Shown here piece by piece: positions 1 through 9,593 of a DNA stretch of 64,000 bases. The DNA lies in assembly GCA_944372575.1 (NCBI GenBank), contig CALVZS010000003.1:1-64000 (forward strand), in the 5' to 3' direction. The position numbers and the translations under genes were made by a program. Source of the stretch: an uncultured Clostridia bacterium (GTDB taxonomy: Bacteria; Bacillota; Clostridia; Christensenellales; Borkfalkiaceae). Under the pieces are notes generated by a model that saw only the letters and a list, made by a program, of their open reading frames with translations, did no database searches and was not told the DNA's origin. Position 1 is the first letter of the stretch. Each line of letters starts with the position of its first letter.

Positions 1-1
1 C

Positions 2-3000
2 AACAGCGTGCGCAACTGGGATCTCGCCGCGGACACGACCCTCTATGCCTCCTGGGCAGAAGTCCTCGAGTTTACGCCGATCACCGGTACCACGGGTGAA
101 AATGCTTATTCGGTGCAGGCGGGGCCGGAGATCGGTTTGGTCTCCAGGGTTACGATCCCTGCGACCTATCAGGCGCCCGGCACGAGCGAGGCGTACTATG
201 TGACCGACCTTCTCTCCGGCGCATTCCAGGGCTGCATGTCGCTGACGGAGATCAATATCCCCAACAGCATTCGTACAGTCGGCGCAATGTCTCTGGACGA
301 TTCGTCCGGCGCGTTTGCGGGCTGCACCAACCTGATGGACGTCAACGTCTATGAGGTGGAGGGATCGCACGAGGCTTACTACTATTCTGTGGACGGCGTT
401 CTGCTGTTGGCGAACCCTCAGACGGGTCTGATGCGTATCGCCTACTTCCCGGCGGCGCGCACGGGCGTCTACTACATTCCGGAAGGCGTGCAGGAGATCC
501 CTACTCGTACATTCTCCGGCGCAAATCTCACCGCGGTCGTCATCCCGGAGAGCGTGCTCTATATCCGCCAGACGGCGTTCTACAACAATCGGAATCTGGA
601 GCTTGTCTATTTTGAGTCCGGTTCGGCGGAAGCGCAGCCTCTGCTCATCGAAGGGCTTGCGTTCCAGGGCTGCACGGCACTTGATGAGATCACGCTGCCC
701 GCACGCCTTGCGGAGGTGGAGTCCTTTGACGAAGTGTTCTACAACTGCACGTCTCTTTCCAATATCTACTTTGAAGAGGGGAACGCATACTATTCCTCCA
801 TCGACGGGCTTGTGTGCGACGCGCTCGGCGAGACGCTGGTGTACTGCCCTTACGGCAAGAGCGGCGTTCTGACCCTTCCCGGCGCTCTTACGGCGATCGG
901 AGATTCCGCGTTGGCAGAGCGTGACAACCTGACGGGTGTCATCATCGGCGCCTATGTCGAAAGCATCGGCGCGCATGCTTTTGAGAGCTGCTTCAGTCTG
1001 CGCGAAGTGACCTTCCTCGGCTCGGCAGCGGCGAATGCGACCGCGATCGGCAACTATGCGTTCTACAACTGCACCGCGCTTACAACGGTTACGTTTGCAG
1101 AGGACAGCGATGTTGCGTCGATCGGAGAATATGCATTTGCATATTGCGAAAATCTGCGCGAGATCTCCATTCCCACGAGCATCACGGCGATCGGCGCGTA
1201 TGCCTTCCAGAGCTGCGTCATGCTCTCCGAGATCACCATCGAGGGCGGCGAGCAGGAGATCACGGTGGGCGACTACGCATTCACCGAGTGCGTCAACCTC
1301 ACGGAGGTCAACCTCGGCGCGGCGGTCGCACAGATCAATGTCGCGCTCGTATTCGAGGGCTGCAGCTACATTCAGAACGTCAACGTGGACGACGCGAACC
1401 CTTATTTCGTTGACCTCGACGGCGTGCTCTACAACAAGGCGGTCACGCAGATCGCGTACTATCCTCGCGCACGCAGCGGTGCCTATACATTGCCTGAGAC
1501 TGTCACGGCGATTTCGGCATCGGCATTTGCGGACTGCACGCTGCTCACGTCCGTCATTATCGGCGCGAACGTGACGAGCGTCGGCGCGAACGCCTTCTAT
1601 AACTGCTCTTCCCTTGAAGACCTTACGATTGAGGACGGGGACGCTGCCCTCACCATCGAGAGCTATGCGTTTGCCGGATGTGAGAGCCTTACCGCGCTCG
1701 TGCTTCCCGACCGATTGACGGGATTGAGCGATTATGTGTTCTATGCCGCATCGTCGTTGGCAGATCTTACGCTGGGTTCCAACCTTACGGGCATCGGCAC
1801 ATATGCGCTTGCCGGCACGGCGATCGAGGAGATCGACATCCCGGACAGCGTTTCGGCGATCAGCGCAAACGCGTTTGACAGCTGTATGTCCCTCATCCGC
1901 GTTTCTCTGCCCGCGTCCATGACGACGATCGGCAGCGCGCTCTTCAACGGGTGCATTGCCCTGTCCGAAGTGGAGATTCCGGAGGGGGTCACGGAGATCG
2001 GGGAATCCGCATTTGAAGATTGTACGGCGCTTTCGATCGTGGAACTTCCCTCCACGCTTGAGACCATCGGTGCATATGCATTTACCGGCACGAGCATCAG
2101 CTCGCTGACGATCCCGGGAAGCGTGACTTCGATTGGCGATGGTGCATTTGAGTCCTGTATCAACCTCAGGACGGTCGTATTTGAGGAAGGAGCTTCCGCG
2201 CTTACGATCGGGGAAGATGCTTTCCAGGACGATACCAGTCTGACGGAAGTGACGTTCTCTTCCAACGTCTCGAGTATTGGAAGGTACGCGTTCTCGACCT
2301 GCAGTTCGCTTTCCGCAGCGATGTTCAGGACGGGCGCAGACGGCACCTCTATGCTGAGAACGATCGGGAATCGTGCGTTCCTGAATACGGCGCTCACGGA
2401 TGTTGTCCTTCCTGAAGGGTTGCAGATGATTGATCAGACGGCTTTCAGCGGTGCAGCCAGGGGAATGCTTCGCAACGTTGTCATCCCTTCCACGGTGACG
2501 AGCATCGGTTCGCAGGCTTTCTACAATCATGCAAATCTTGCGTCCGTGACCTTTACGGAGGGCGGAACGGAGGGACTTACGATCGGCAGCCAGGCATTCC
2601 AGAACCTGAAGTCGCTCACTTCGATCACCTTCCCGTCCAACCTGGAGGAGATCAACTCCAATGCGCTTCGCGGCAGCGTGAATATTGAAAGTATTTCGAT
2701 CCCTGAAAGCTGCGCGAATTATGTCTCGCAGGACGGCATCCTTTACAGCAAGGATGAAACGGGTGCGATCACGGGACTTGTGCTGTTCCCGCTTGGCAAG
2801 ACAGGGTCTGTGACGGTTCCGGAGGGTGTGACGGAGATCGCTTCTTATGCACTGAATACCTCCAAGATCACCGATATTTCGCTTCCTTCCACGCTTAGGA
2901 CAATCGGAACATATGCCTTCCAGGACAGCGCGATCGAAACGATCACGATGCAGGAGGGGGTTACCTCGATCGGCAACTATGCGTTTGAAGGTTCGGCTCT

Positions 3001-6000
3001 GACCTCGATCGCGATTCCTGCAAGCGTGACGTCCCTCGGAAATTATTCGTTCAGCAACTGCGTCGATCTGACGACCGTTACGTTCGGTGAGAACAGCAGT
3101 CTTACGACGATCGGACAGTATGCTTTCGGCGTTTCCTCTACGGCTACAGCCTATACCGGGATCACGTCCATCACCATTCCAAAGTCGGTCACTTCGATCG
3201 GAGCAAGGGCATTCAACAACTGCCAGGATCTTGAGACTGTCATCTTTGAAGAGGGCGGCACGCAGGAACTGACCATGGCTGCCGGCGGCGGTTATTCAAA
3301 TTTCAATATCAATGCCCACAATAGCAACTATGGTGTATTCGGCTACTGCATTTCGCTGACGGAGGTCACGCTTCCGTTCCGCCTCAGGACGGTTCCCAGC
3401 TTTGCGTTTGTTCGCTGTACTTCCCTCAAGACCGTAAACTTTGCAACGGATGAGAACGGCAACTACGGCGTGACGACCATCAGCAACGGCGCATTCCGCG
3501 AGACGGCGATCGAGACCTTCGTGGTTCCGGACAGCGTGACGACGCTTACCTTGAATTCCACCTACACCAACAACACATTTGCCGGCTGCGATAATCTCAG
3601 GAGCGTCACGCTTCCTGCAGGGATAGGTGAACAGGCCGATTTCTGGAAGTATTTCCATGGCAGTCATTCGCTGGAGGAAGTGAATGTTTCGGAGAACAAC
3701 AATACGTATGCTTCCGTAGACGGCGTGGTGTTCAGCAAGGATCTATCGACGCTTATCTATTTCCCCACCGGAAAGATGGCGGAGGGCGGAACCTATGAGA
3801 TCCCTGCCGGGACGGAGACGATCGGAGACAATGCATTCTACCATTATCGTTCCACCTCTACCTCGACGAGCTATAAGCCGAGAGAAGACTATGCGCGGAT
3901 CACCGGTGTTGTCATCCCTGCAAGCGTTTCGTATATCGGCGAGGAAGCATTCCGCCTGCCCTATCTGGAGACCATTACCTTTGCGGAAGCTGCAGCAGGG
4001 GAGACGGAGGCAGCGTCGCTTGAAGTCGGAGCAAGTGCATTCTCCGGCTACCAGCTGCCCGCAAACAATCTGACGTCCATTGCGCTTCCTGCAAGGTTGA
4101 CGGAGCTCGGAAGCTATACGTTCCGCAACCAGGTGTTGCTTACCTCTGTTACCTTTGCCGAGGGATGCCGGCTCAATTCCATCGGCAGTTCCTTCAGCGG
4201 ATGCTCGGCGCTCGAATCGATCACGCTTCCCGATGCGCTGGAGACCATCGGCAGCAGTGCATTCAGTTCCTGCTCTTCGCTGACCTCCATCGTTATTCCC
4301 GACTCGGTCACGGAGATCGGCGGCAGCGCATTCAGCGGCTGCTCCGCTCTGACCTCCGTCGTCGTTCCCGATTCGGTCACGGAGATCGGCAGCAGTGCGT
4401 TTAATAATTGCTCGGGTCTGACGTCTGTTACATTGTCTGCTTCGCTTACGGAAATCGGAAACAGTGCGTTTGTCGGCTGCACGAGCTTGACGTCCATTAC
4501 GATCCCGGCATCGGTCGAATCGATCGGCTACAGCGCTTTCCGCGGATGCACCGCTCTGTCCTCCGTTACCTTTGAAGAGGGCTCCAGATTGCAATCGTTC
4601 GCAACCTATAGGCGGCCTTCTTCTACCTACGGCGTATTCAGCGGCTGCACTTCGCTCACCGGCATCACGCTTCCCGAATCGCTTCAGAGCCTTCATCACT
4701 ATGCATTCTATGGATGCACGAGCTTGCGGGAGGTGGATTTCGGGGCGAACAGCCAGGTCACCTCTATCGATATCGGGGCATTCAGCGGCTGCACGAGCCT
4801 GGAAGTGATCACGCTTCCGCGCAACTTGACGACGATCGGCGAGAGTGCATTCACAGGATGTACTTCACTCATGGAAGTGGAGGTCATGCCCGCCCTTGTA
4901 AGTATCGGCACAAGCGCGTTCAGCGGCTGCAGCAGTCTCGAGACATTCACCGTCTACGGTGCGGTCACGGAGATCGGCGCCAATGCCTTCTCCGGGTGCG
5001 ACAACCTTAGCGTTGAGATCGACAGCGGCAACACTGCGTTTACGGTTTTGGAGGACGGGATCCTTTACGACAGTATGCAGACGACGATCATCAGCCTCTA
5101 CGGAGAGCTGAGCGGCGAAGTCGTGATCCCTGGTTCGGTCACCTCGATCCCCGCCGGAATGTTTGCCGGTTCTGCGGTCACAAAGGTCACGCTTCCTGCA
5201 GGTATCACCGAGATCGCGGAGGGTATGTTTGAAGGATGCGAAAACCTTGAGGAAGTCGTCATGCTCGGTCGTGTCACTTCCATCGGCGCCAACGCCTTTG
5301 CGGACAGCGGCCTGGAGCGCATCACCATCGGCAGATATGTGACTTCCATCGGAGAAGGGGCGTTCCGGAATTGCTCGAACCTGACAGAAGTTACATTCGA
5401 GCCGAACGGCAGCAGTATCCTGCAGATTGCAGACTATGCATTCCAGAACTGCACCTCGCTTACAAGCATCGATCTTCCCGTCCGTCTGCGCAATACGATG
5501 ACGGATACCGGATATTCCGGCATCTACTACGATGTGGTAGAGGGAATCGGAGCCTATGCATTCGACGGCTGCGCGAACCTGGCATCGGTCACGTTTAATG
5601 TGCGCGGCGGACAGATGCTTACCGAAGGTCTGAGTTTCGGTGACTATGCGTTCCGCAATACTGCGATCACGTCCATGGTGCTTCCCACCTACCTGAGAGG
5701 ATACCTGGAAGCGACGGAGCCTCTGCCCGGCAGCAGGAGAGCATACCATCCGGCGATCGGAAGCTATTGCTTTGACGGGTGTGCCGCACTGCAGAGTGTC
5801 ACGTTCAATTACCACGCTACGGAATCTTATTACATCGGGAACTATGCGTTCCGCAACTGCACATCGCTGTCGGAGCTTGTCAATCTGCCGAGTTCGCTCA
5901 GCTTCACAGATCCGGTTGCCACAAATGCGTGCGGAACGGGCATATTCCAGAACTGTACCGCTCTCACGGAGATCACGCTTCCGTCGCAATCCTGGTATGG

Positions 6001-6379
6001 TTCCGATGTCTTTGCCGGATGCACGGGATTGACAAAAGTCACATTCTATATGTCGGCAAACACCGGTTCAACCATCGGACTCAATGCATTCTCCGGATGT
6101 ACGGCTCTTTCCGAGGTAGTGCTTCCCGAAAACCTGACGCTGATCAGAACCGGAGCCTTCGCCGGCTGTACCGCGCTCACATCGATCACGCTTCCCGCAA
6201 GTGTGACGACCGTGCAGGCCGGTGCGTTTGAAGGGTGGACGGCTTCGCAGACCATTTCGGTCAGCTTTGCGGCGGGCCAGGTTCCGTCCGGGTTTGCAAG
6301 CGGCTGGAGCGGCGGCGCGACCGTTGCCTATGCGAATGCCTCCGCACTTGCGGCTTTGCCTGGTGAGGGCAAGCAGTAA
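2..6379 (+). CDS. Giant BspA-like leucine-rich repeat surface protein (5' end outside window)
   Basis: About 2125 codons are visible and the frame is open at the left edge, so the true start and any signal peptide lie upstream. The first visible residues, ending in TLYASW, look like the tail of a Listeria-Bacteroides (Flg_new) repeat. The rest is a long run of several dozen LRR_5/BspA-type units of about 23 residues, with recurring motifs such as IGxxAFxxCxxLTxVTLP. Islands of the form 'VDGVLYxxxxTxLxYYPxxxxG' interrupt the run and are typical of the same family. There is no LPXTG motif or C-terminal membrane helix, so anchoring must come from the missing N-terminus, probably as a lipoprotein like the other repeat proteins here (inference). 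BspA proteins are extracytoplasmic and often bind host or matrix proteins; the ligand is unknown. A large hairpin follows, then the MoxR/VWA operon on the same strand. Confidence 0.93.
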   Translation, partial: NSVRNWDLAADTTLYASWAEVLEFTPITGTTGENAYSVQAGPEIGLVSRVTIPATYQAPGTSEAYYVTDLLSGAFQGCMSLTEINIPNSIRTVGAMSLDDSSGAFAGCTNLMDVNVYEVEGSHEAYYYSVDGVLLLANPQTGLMRIAYFPAARTGVYYIPEGVQEIPTRTFSGANLTAVVIPESVLYIRQTAFYNNRNLELVYFESGSAEAQPLLIEGLAFQGCTALDEITLPARLAEVESFDEVFYNCTSLSNIYFEEGNAYYSSIDGLVCDALGETLVYCPYGKSGVLTLPGALTAIGDSALAERDNLTGVIIGAYVESIGAHAFESCFSLREVTFLGSAAANATAIGNYAFYNCTALTTVTFAEDSDVASIGEYAFAYCENLREISIPTSITAIGAYAFQSCVMLSEITIEGGEQEITVGDYAFTECVNLTEVNLGAAVAQINVALVFEGCSYIQNVNVDDANPYFVDLDGVLYNKAVTQIAYYPRARSGAYTLPETVTAISASAFADCTLLTSVIIGANVTSVGANAFYNCSSLEDLTIEDGDAALTIESYAFAGCESLTALVLPDRLTGLSDYVFYAASSLADLTLGSNLTGIGTYALAGTAIEEIDIPDSVSAISANAFDSCMSLIRVSLPASMTTIGSALFNGCIALSEVEIPEGVTEIGESAFEDCTALSIVELPSTLETIGAYAFTGTSISSLTIPGSVTSIGDGAFESCINLRTVVFEEGASALTIGEDAFQDDTSLTEVTFSSNVSSIGRYAFSTCSSLSAAMFRTGADGTSMLRTIGNRAFLNTALTDVVLPEGLQMIDQTAFSGAARGMLRNVVIPSTVTSIGSQAFYNHANLASVTFTEGGTEGLTIGSQAFQNLKSLTSITFPSNLEEINSNALRGSVNIESISIPESCANYVSQDGILYSKDETGAITGLVLFPLGKTGSVTVPEGVTEIASYALNTSKITDISLPSTLRTIGTYAFQDSAIETITMQEGVTSIGNYAFEGSALTSIAIPASVTSLGNYSFSNCVDLTTVTFGENSSLTTIGQYAFGVSSTATAYTGITSITIPKSVTSIGARAFNNCQDLETVIFEEGGTQELTMAAGGGYSNFNINAHNSNYGVFGYCISLTEVTLPFRLRTVPSFAFVRCTSLKTVNFATDENGNYGVTTISNGAFRETAIETFVVPDSVTTLTLNSTYTNNTFAGCDNLRSVTLPAGIGEQADFWKYFHGSHSLEEVNVSENNNTYASVDGVVFSKDLSTLIYFPTGKMAEGGTYEIPAGTETIGDNAFYHYRSTSTSTSYKPREDYARITGVVIPASVSYIGEEAFRLPYLETITFAEAAAGETEAASLEVGASAFSGYQLPANNLTSIALPARLTELGSYTFRNQVLLTSVTFAEGCRLNSIGSSFSGCSALESITLPDALETIGSSAFSSCSSLTSIVIPDSVTEIGGSAFSGCSALTSVVVPDSVTEIGSSAFNNCSGLTSVTLSASLTEIGNSAFVGCTSLTSITIPASVESIGYSAFRGCTALSSVTFEEGSRLQSFATYRRPSSTYGVFSGCTSLTGITLPESLQSLHHYAFYGCTSLREVDFGANSQVTSIDIGAFSGCTSLEVITLPRNLTTIGESAFTGCTSLMEVEVMPALVSIGTSAFSGCSSLETFTVYGAVTEIGANAFSGCDNLSVEIDSGNTAFTVLEDGILYDSMQTTIISLYGELSGEVVIPGSVTSIPAGMFAGSAVTKVTLPAGITEIAEGMFEGCENLEEVVMLGRVTSIGANAFADSGLERITIGRYVTSIGEGAFRNCSNLTEVTFEPNGSSILQIADYAFQNCTSLTSIDLPVRLRNTMTDTGYSGIYYDVVEGIGAYAFDGCANLASVTFNVRGGQMLTEGLSFGDYAFRNTAITSMVLPTYLRGYLEATEPLPGSRRAYHPAIGSYCFDGCAALQSVTFNYHATESYYIGNYAFRNCTSLSELVNLPSSLSFTDPVATNACGTGIFQNCTALTEITLPSQSWYGSDVFAGCTGLTKVTFYMSANTGSTIGLNAFSGCTALSEVVLPENLTLIRTGAFAGCTALTSITLPASVTTVQAGAFEGWTASQTISVSFAAGQVPSGFASGWSGGATVAYANASALAALPGEGKQ

Positions 6380-6393
6380 GAAATAACAAGTTG

Positions 6394-6440
6394 CGCACGA
6401 TGACTCACTCCATCGGATTTCCGATGGAGTGAGAAGTGCG
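6394..6440 (+). terminator. Large hairpin between the LRR gene and the MoxR operon
   Basis: A perfect 13-bp stem (6404-6416 with 6421-6433, 4-nt loop) is extended by a 5-bp outer stem (6394-6398 with 6436-6440). No clean T-run follows, only a T/A-rich stretch to about 6475. It may be an imperfect intrinsic terminator or an mRNA-processing or stability element. The 121-nt gap holds no other recognisable feature apart from the strong AGGAGG ribosome-binding site at about 6491. Confidence 0.5.
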
Positions 6441-6500
6441 TTTCCGAAAATTTCATCATTTCATTCATTTTATTATCTGCAATAAAAAAAGGAGGGTCAT

Positions 6501-7550
6501 ATGAATAAGAATTCGCTCTTTCAGAAGTACCGCTCAAAGCTTGTGCTGGAAGGCATCCTGAAAGCCGCAATCTGGGGTTTTGTCGCATTTTGCCTCGTTG
6601 TGGCGGTCGTCGCTTTTGTCGGCTGGGCAACCGGATATAACAGTGCGGTCTGGCTCGGCATCGTGATCGGCGTCGCGGTCGGCATTCTTTGTGCCGTCAT
6701 CCTGTACTTTGCGCTGTTCCGTCCCACGGCGAAGCTGATCGCTCAAAGGCTGGATGCGCTCGGACTGGAAGAACGCATGATCACGATGATGGAACTGCAG
6801 AAGGACGATTCCTATATTGCCATGCGCCAGCGGGAGGACGCAAAGGCGCAGCTTGCCAAGGTGAATCCGAAGCAGATCAGCGTTGCTCCGTTTGCGGCAA
6901 ATGCCGCGCAGACCGGAAGCAAATCGCGTGCGGCAATGCTCGGCTGTGTCATTGCGGCGCCCATCCTTGCGATCGCCATGGAACTTCTCCTGGTGCTGAG
7001 CATCTACAGTGTCCTTCCGGGCGGGAATGATATCTTCGATCCGTCTGCGCAGCCCAGCTTTGTGCTTGTCAGCTATATGGATAACGACGGCGGCACCATT
7101 CAGGGCGAGACCGACCAGATCGTGGAAGTCGGCGGCAGTACGGAGGCCGTGCTTGCGGTCGCGGACGATGGATTTGCCTTCGTGCAGTGGTCGGACGGCT
7201 ACGCCCAGCCTTCGCGTTCGGACAGCAATGTGCAGGAAGATCTCTTCGTCTATCCGGAATTCCAGGAGGTCGGTGATGACGGAGATGGCGACCCCGGCGA
7301 CGAGCCGAGCGATCAGCCGTCCGATCAGCCGAACGAAGGGGATGGATCGGGAAACGGTGATCCTAGTCAGGATCCCGGCAATCAGGGAGGCCTCAACGGG
7401 GAGGACAACAGTACCATTATCGACGGAAACACGGACTATAAGGACGAGTACGAATATTACTACGAGCTTGCCATGCAGCTTCTCAATTCCGGTACGCTTA
7501 CTCCGGAGATGGAAGCGTTCCTGAAGGCATATTTTGACAGCCTTCTTTGA
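6501..7550 (+). CDS. Membrane protein opening the MoxR/VWA operon
   Basis: This 349-residue protein has two close N-terminal membrane helices (about residues 21-42 and 48-70), a soluble stretch of about 75 residues, and a third helix near 146-172. An outside segment follows that resembles a single Flg_new/InlB-type repeat (about 188-250), then an Asp/Gly/Pro/Gln-rich flexible linker (about 255-310) and a short acidic, helical tail. AAAGGAGGG sits just upstream of the ATG and fixes the start. No catalytic motif is visible. As first gene of the MoxR-DUF58-VWA set it occupies the place where such operons often carry a membrane accessory protein. A direct role in that complex is inference; no named family was recognised. 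Confidence 0.8.
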   Translation: MNKNSLFQKYRSKLVLEGILKAAIWGFVAFCLVVAVVAFVGWATGYNSAVWLGIVIGVAVGILCAVILYFALFRPTAKLIAQRLDALGLEERMITMMELQKDDSYIAMRQREDAKAQLAKVNPKQISVAPFAANAAQTGSKSRAAMLGCVIAAPILAIAMELLLVLSIYSVLPGGNDIFDPSAQPSFVLVSYMDNDGGTIQGETDQIVEVGGSTEAVLAVADDGFAFVQWSDGYAQPSRSDSNVQEDLFVYPEFQEVGDDGDGDPGDEPSDQPSDQPNEGDGSGNGDPSQDPGNQGGLNGEDNSTIIDGNTDYKDEYEYYYELAMQLLNSGTLTPEMEAFLKAYFDSLL

Positions 7551-7593
7551 TAAGAAAAAAATAAAAAATATATAAAAAGAGGATTTTACAGAA

Positions 7594-8697
7594 ATGGTGA
7601 CAGAGGAGAATATCCAGAAGTTCAGCAAAATGTGCGCCAACATCTTCAAGCAGGTGGAGCGCGACGTGATCGGCCAGAAGGATGTTGTCGAGGGAACGAT
7701 CATTGCAATGATTGCCGGCGGCAACGTCCTTCTGGAGGGCGTGCCGGGCGTCGGCAAGACGAGGCTCGTGCGTTCACTTGGACGCGTGTTCAATCTGCCG
7801 TTCTCGCGCATTCAGTTCACGCCCGACCTCATGCCTGCAGACGTCACGGGTACGAACATCATCGTCAAGGATGAGAACGGGAACTCGCAGTTCCAGTTCC
7901 AGCCCGGCCCCATCTTCAGCAACATCATCCTCGCGGACGAGATCAACCGTGCGACGCCCAAGACGCAGTCCGCGCTTCTTGAGGCGATGCAGGAGCATAC
8001 CGTCACGGTCATGGGCGTATCGCGTAAGCTGAACGAGCCGTTCTTCGTGCTTGCAACGCAGAACCCGATCGAGCAGGACGGCACCTATCCTCTGCCCGAA
8101 GCGCAGATGGATCGTTTCATGTTCAAACTCATCGTGCCGAATCCGTCGCTGGATGAACTCATGCAGATCGTCGACATGACGCAGAAGACGATGGCGGAAG
8201 TTGCCGAGGCTGCCTGCAGCGGCGAGGAGCTTCTGGAGATGCGCCGCACGGCAAACCAGATCCCCGTTGCGGAGGACGTCATGCGCTATGCCATGACGCT
8301 CTGCTCGGCGACCCATCCCGACAGCGAGTGTGCCTCTGCTGCGGCGAAGAAATATGTCCGTCTCGGCGCCAGCCCCCGCGCCGGTCAGGCGCTCATCTCG
8401 GCGGCGAAAGTCCGTGCGCTCATGCGCGGCCGCTACAATGTGGCATACAGCGACCTCAACGAGCTGGCATATCCCGTCCTCCGTCACAGGATGAAGATGA
8501 ACTTTGAGGCGATCGCCGCCCGCGTACAGCCCGACGACGTGATCAAGATGATCATTGAGGAACTCAACGGAAAGAAACCGGAGAAGACGCAGACCGCTGC
8601 GGAACCCGCGGCACAGGCGCCCGCAGAAGAGGCGCCTGAGGCGGAGCAGACGGACAGCAAGAAGAGCAAGCGTAAATTCTTCGGGAGAAAGGAATGA
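7594..8697 (+). CDS. MoxR-family AAA+ ATPase
   Basis: A 367-residue cytoplasmic AAA+ ATPase of the MoxR type. Walker A (GVPGVGKT) starts at about residue 49, Walker B is LADEINRA with Asp115, and the sensor-1 stretch LATQNPIEQDG lies at about 150-160, a hallmark of MoxR proteins. The last 40 or so residues are an Ala/Glu/Pro-rich, then Lys-rich extension absent from many family members. MoxR ATPases work with DUF58 and VWA partners as chaperone-like machines that mature or activate protein complexes, often at the envelope. Exactly those partners follow, the next gene overlapping by an ATGA. The substrate is not known; the downstream LRR lipoprotein is a candidate by position only. The 43-nt gap upstream is very A/T-rich and carries an AGAGGA-type ribosome-binding site. 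Confidence 0.95.
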   Translation: MVTEENIQKFSKMCANIFKQVERDVIGQKDVVEGTIIAMIAGGNVLLEGVPGVGKTRLVRSLGRVFNLPFSRIQFTPDLMPADVTGTNIIVKDENGNSQFQFQPGPIFSNIILADEINRATPKTQSALLEAMQEHTVTVMGVSRKLNEPFFVLATQNPIEQDGTYPLPEAQMDRFMFKLIVPNPSLDELMQIVDMTQKTMAEVAEAACSGEELLEMRRTANQIPVAEDVMRYAMTLCSATHPDSECASAAAKKYVRLGASPRAGQALISAAKVRALMRGRYNVAYSDLNELAYPVLRHRMKMNFEAIAARVQPDDVIKMIIEELNGKKPEKTQTAAEPAAQAPAEEAPEAEQTDSKKSKRKFFGRKE

Positions 8698-9593
8698 AAG
8701 GATCTTACCTGAATGATGCTTTCTTCAGCCGGCTGGAGACGCTTGCGCTCAATTTGCGCACCGATCTTGCAGGTTTTTTCGGCGGAAAACATCTTGTAAA
8801 GACATACGGTCAGACGGTCGAATTTGCCGATTACCGTGAATATATGCTGGGCGACGACATCCGCCGCATCGACTGGAATCTGTACAGCCGTTTCGAAAAA
8901 TACTTTCTGAAACTCTTTACGGATGAACGCCAGATGCACGTCCGGATCTTTCTGGACTGCTCTGCGTCGATGGGGCGGACAAGTCCGCAGAAGGGAAACT
9001 ACGCGATCGCCGTTGCTGCGGCGATCGGATTTCTTGCCGTCCATAATATGGATAAGGTCTCCTTCCAGCTCATCAAGGGCGACCGCGCGGAAAATCCGTT
9101 CGGCACCATCATCGGTAAAAACGGCTTTTTCCGTGCCATCGGCGAGCTTGAGAACGTCACGTTCGAAGGGGAAGCCGATCTGTCTGCCGCCATCACAAGC
9201 TGTCCCGATCAGGGATCGAACGACGGCCTTACGGTCATTATTTCCGACTTTTTCTCCGAGCATGACTGGAAGAAGGCGGTGGATTATCTTTGCTACAAGA
9301 AGCGCCAGGTCATGCTCATCCAGGTTCTCACGCCGGACGAGGCGGATCCCGAATACAACGGGCGCATCCATCTTGTCGATGCAGAGTCGGAGATCGTGGA
9401 CGATGCGCGCAACCTCAGGCTGCGCGTCACGCGCGGGATGCTGGATGCATACAACGAGGCCCTGAAAGATATGATGGGGGACATCAAATCTTTCAGCGCT
9501 TCGCGCGGCGTGGATTATATTACGCTTCATACGGATAAGCCGATCGAACGGATGTTGTTCGGGGAGTTGCTCAAGGTAGGTGTCATGGGATGA
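8694..9593 (+). CDS. DUF58 domain protein (MoxR partner)
   Basis: A 299-residue protein with the DUF58 signature: the region containing YMLGDDIRRIDWN at about residues 50-62, followed by a VWA-like fold that starts with FLDCSASMG at about residues 85-93. DUF58 proteins are the usual neighbours of MoxR ATPases and are thought to link the ATPase to VWA proteins. No membrane helix is predicted. The ATG overlaps the moxR stop (ATGA) and its own stop overlaps the next ATG in the same way, so translation is probably coupled through the operon. Confidence 0.92.
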   Translation: MKGSYLNDAFFSRLETLALNLRTDLAGFFGGKHLVKTYGQTVEFADYREYMLGDDIRRIDWNLYSRFEKYFLKLFTDERQMHVRIFLDCSASMGRTSPQKGNYAIAVAAAIGFLAVHNMDKVSFQLIKGDRAENPFGTIIGKNGFFRAIGELENVTFEGEADLSAAITSCPDQGSNDGLTVIISDFFSEHDWKKAVDYLCYKKRQVMLIQVLTPDEADPEYNGRIHLVDAESEIVDDARNLRLRVTRGMLDAYNEALKDMMGDIKSFSASRGVDYITLHTDKPIERMLFGELLKVGVMG

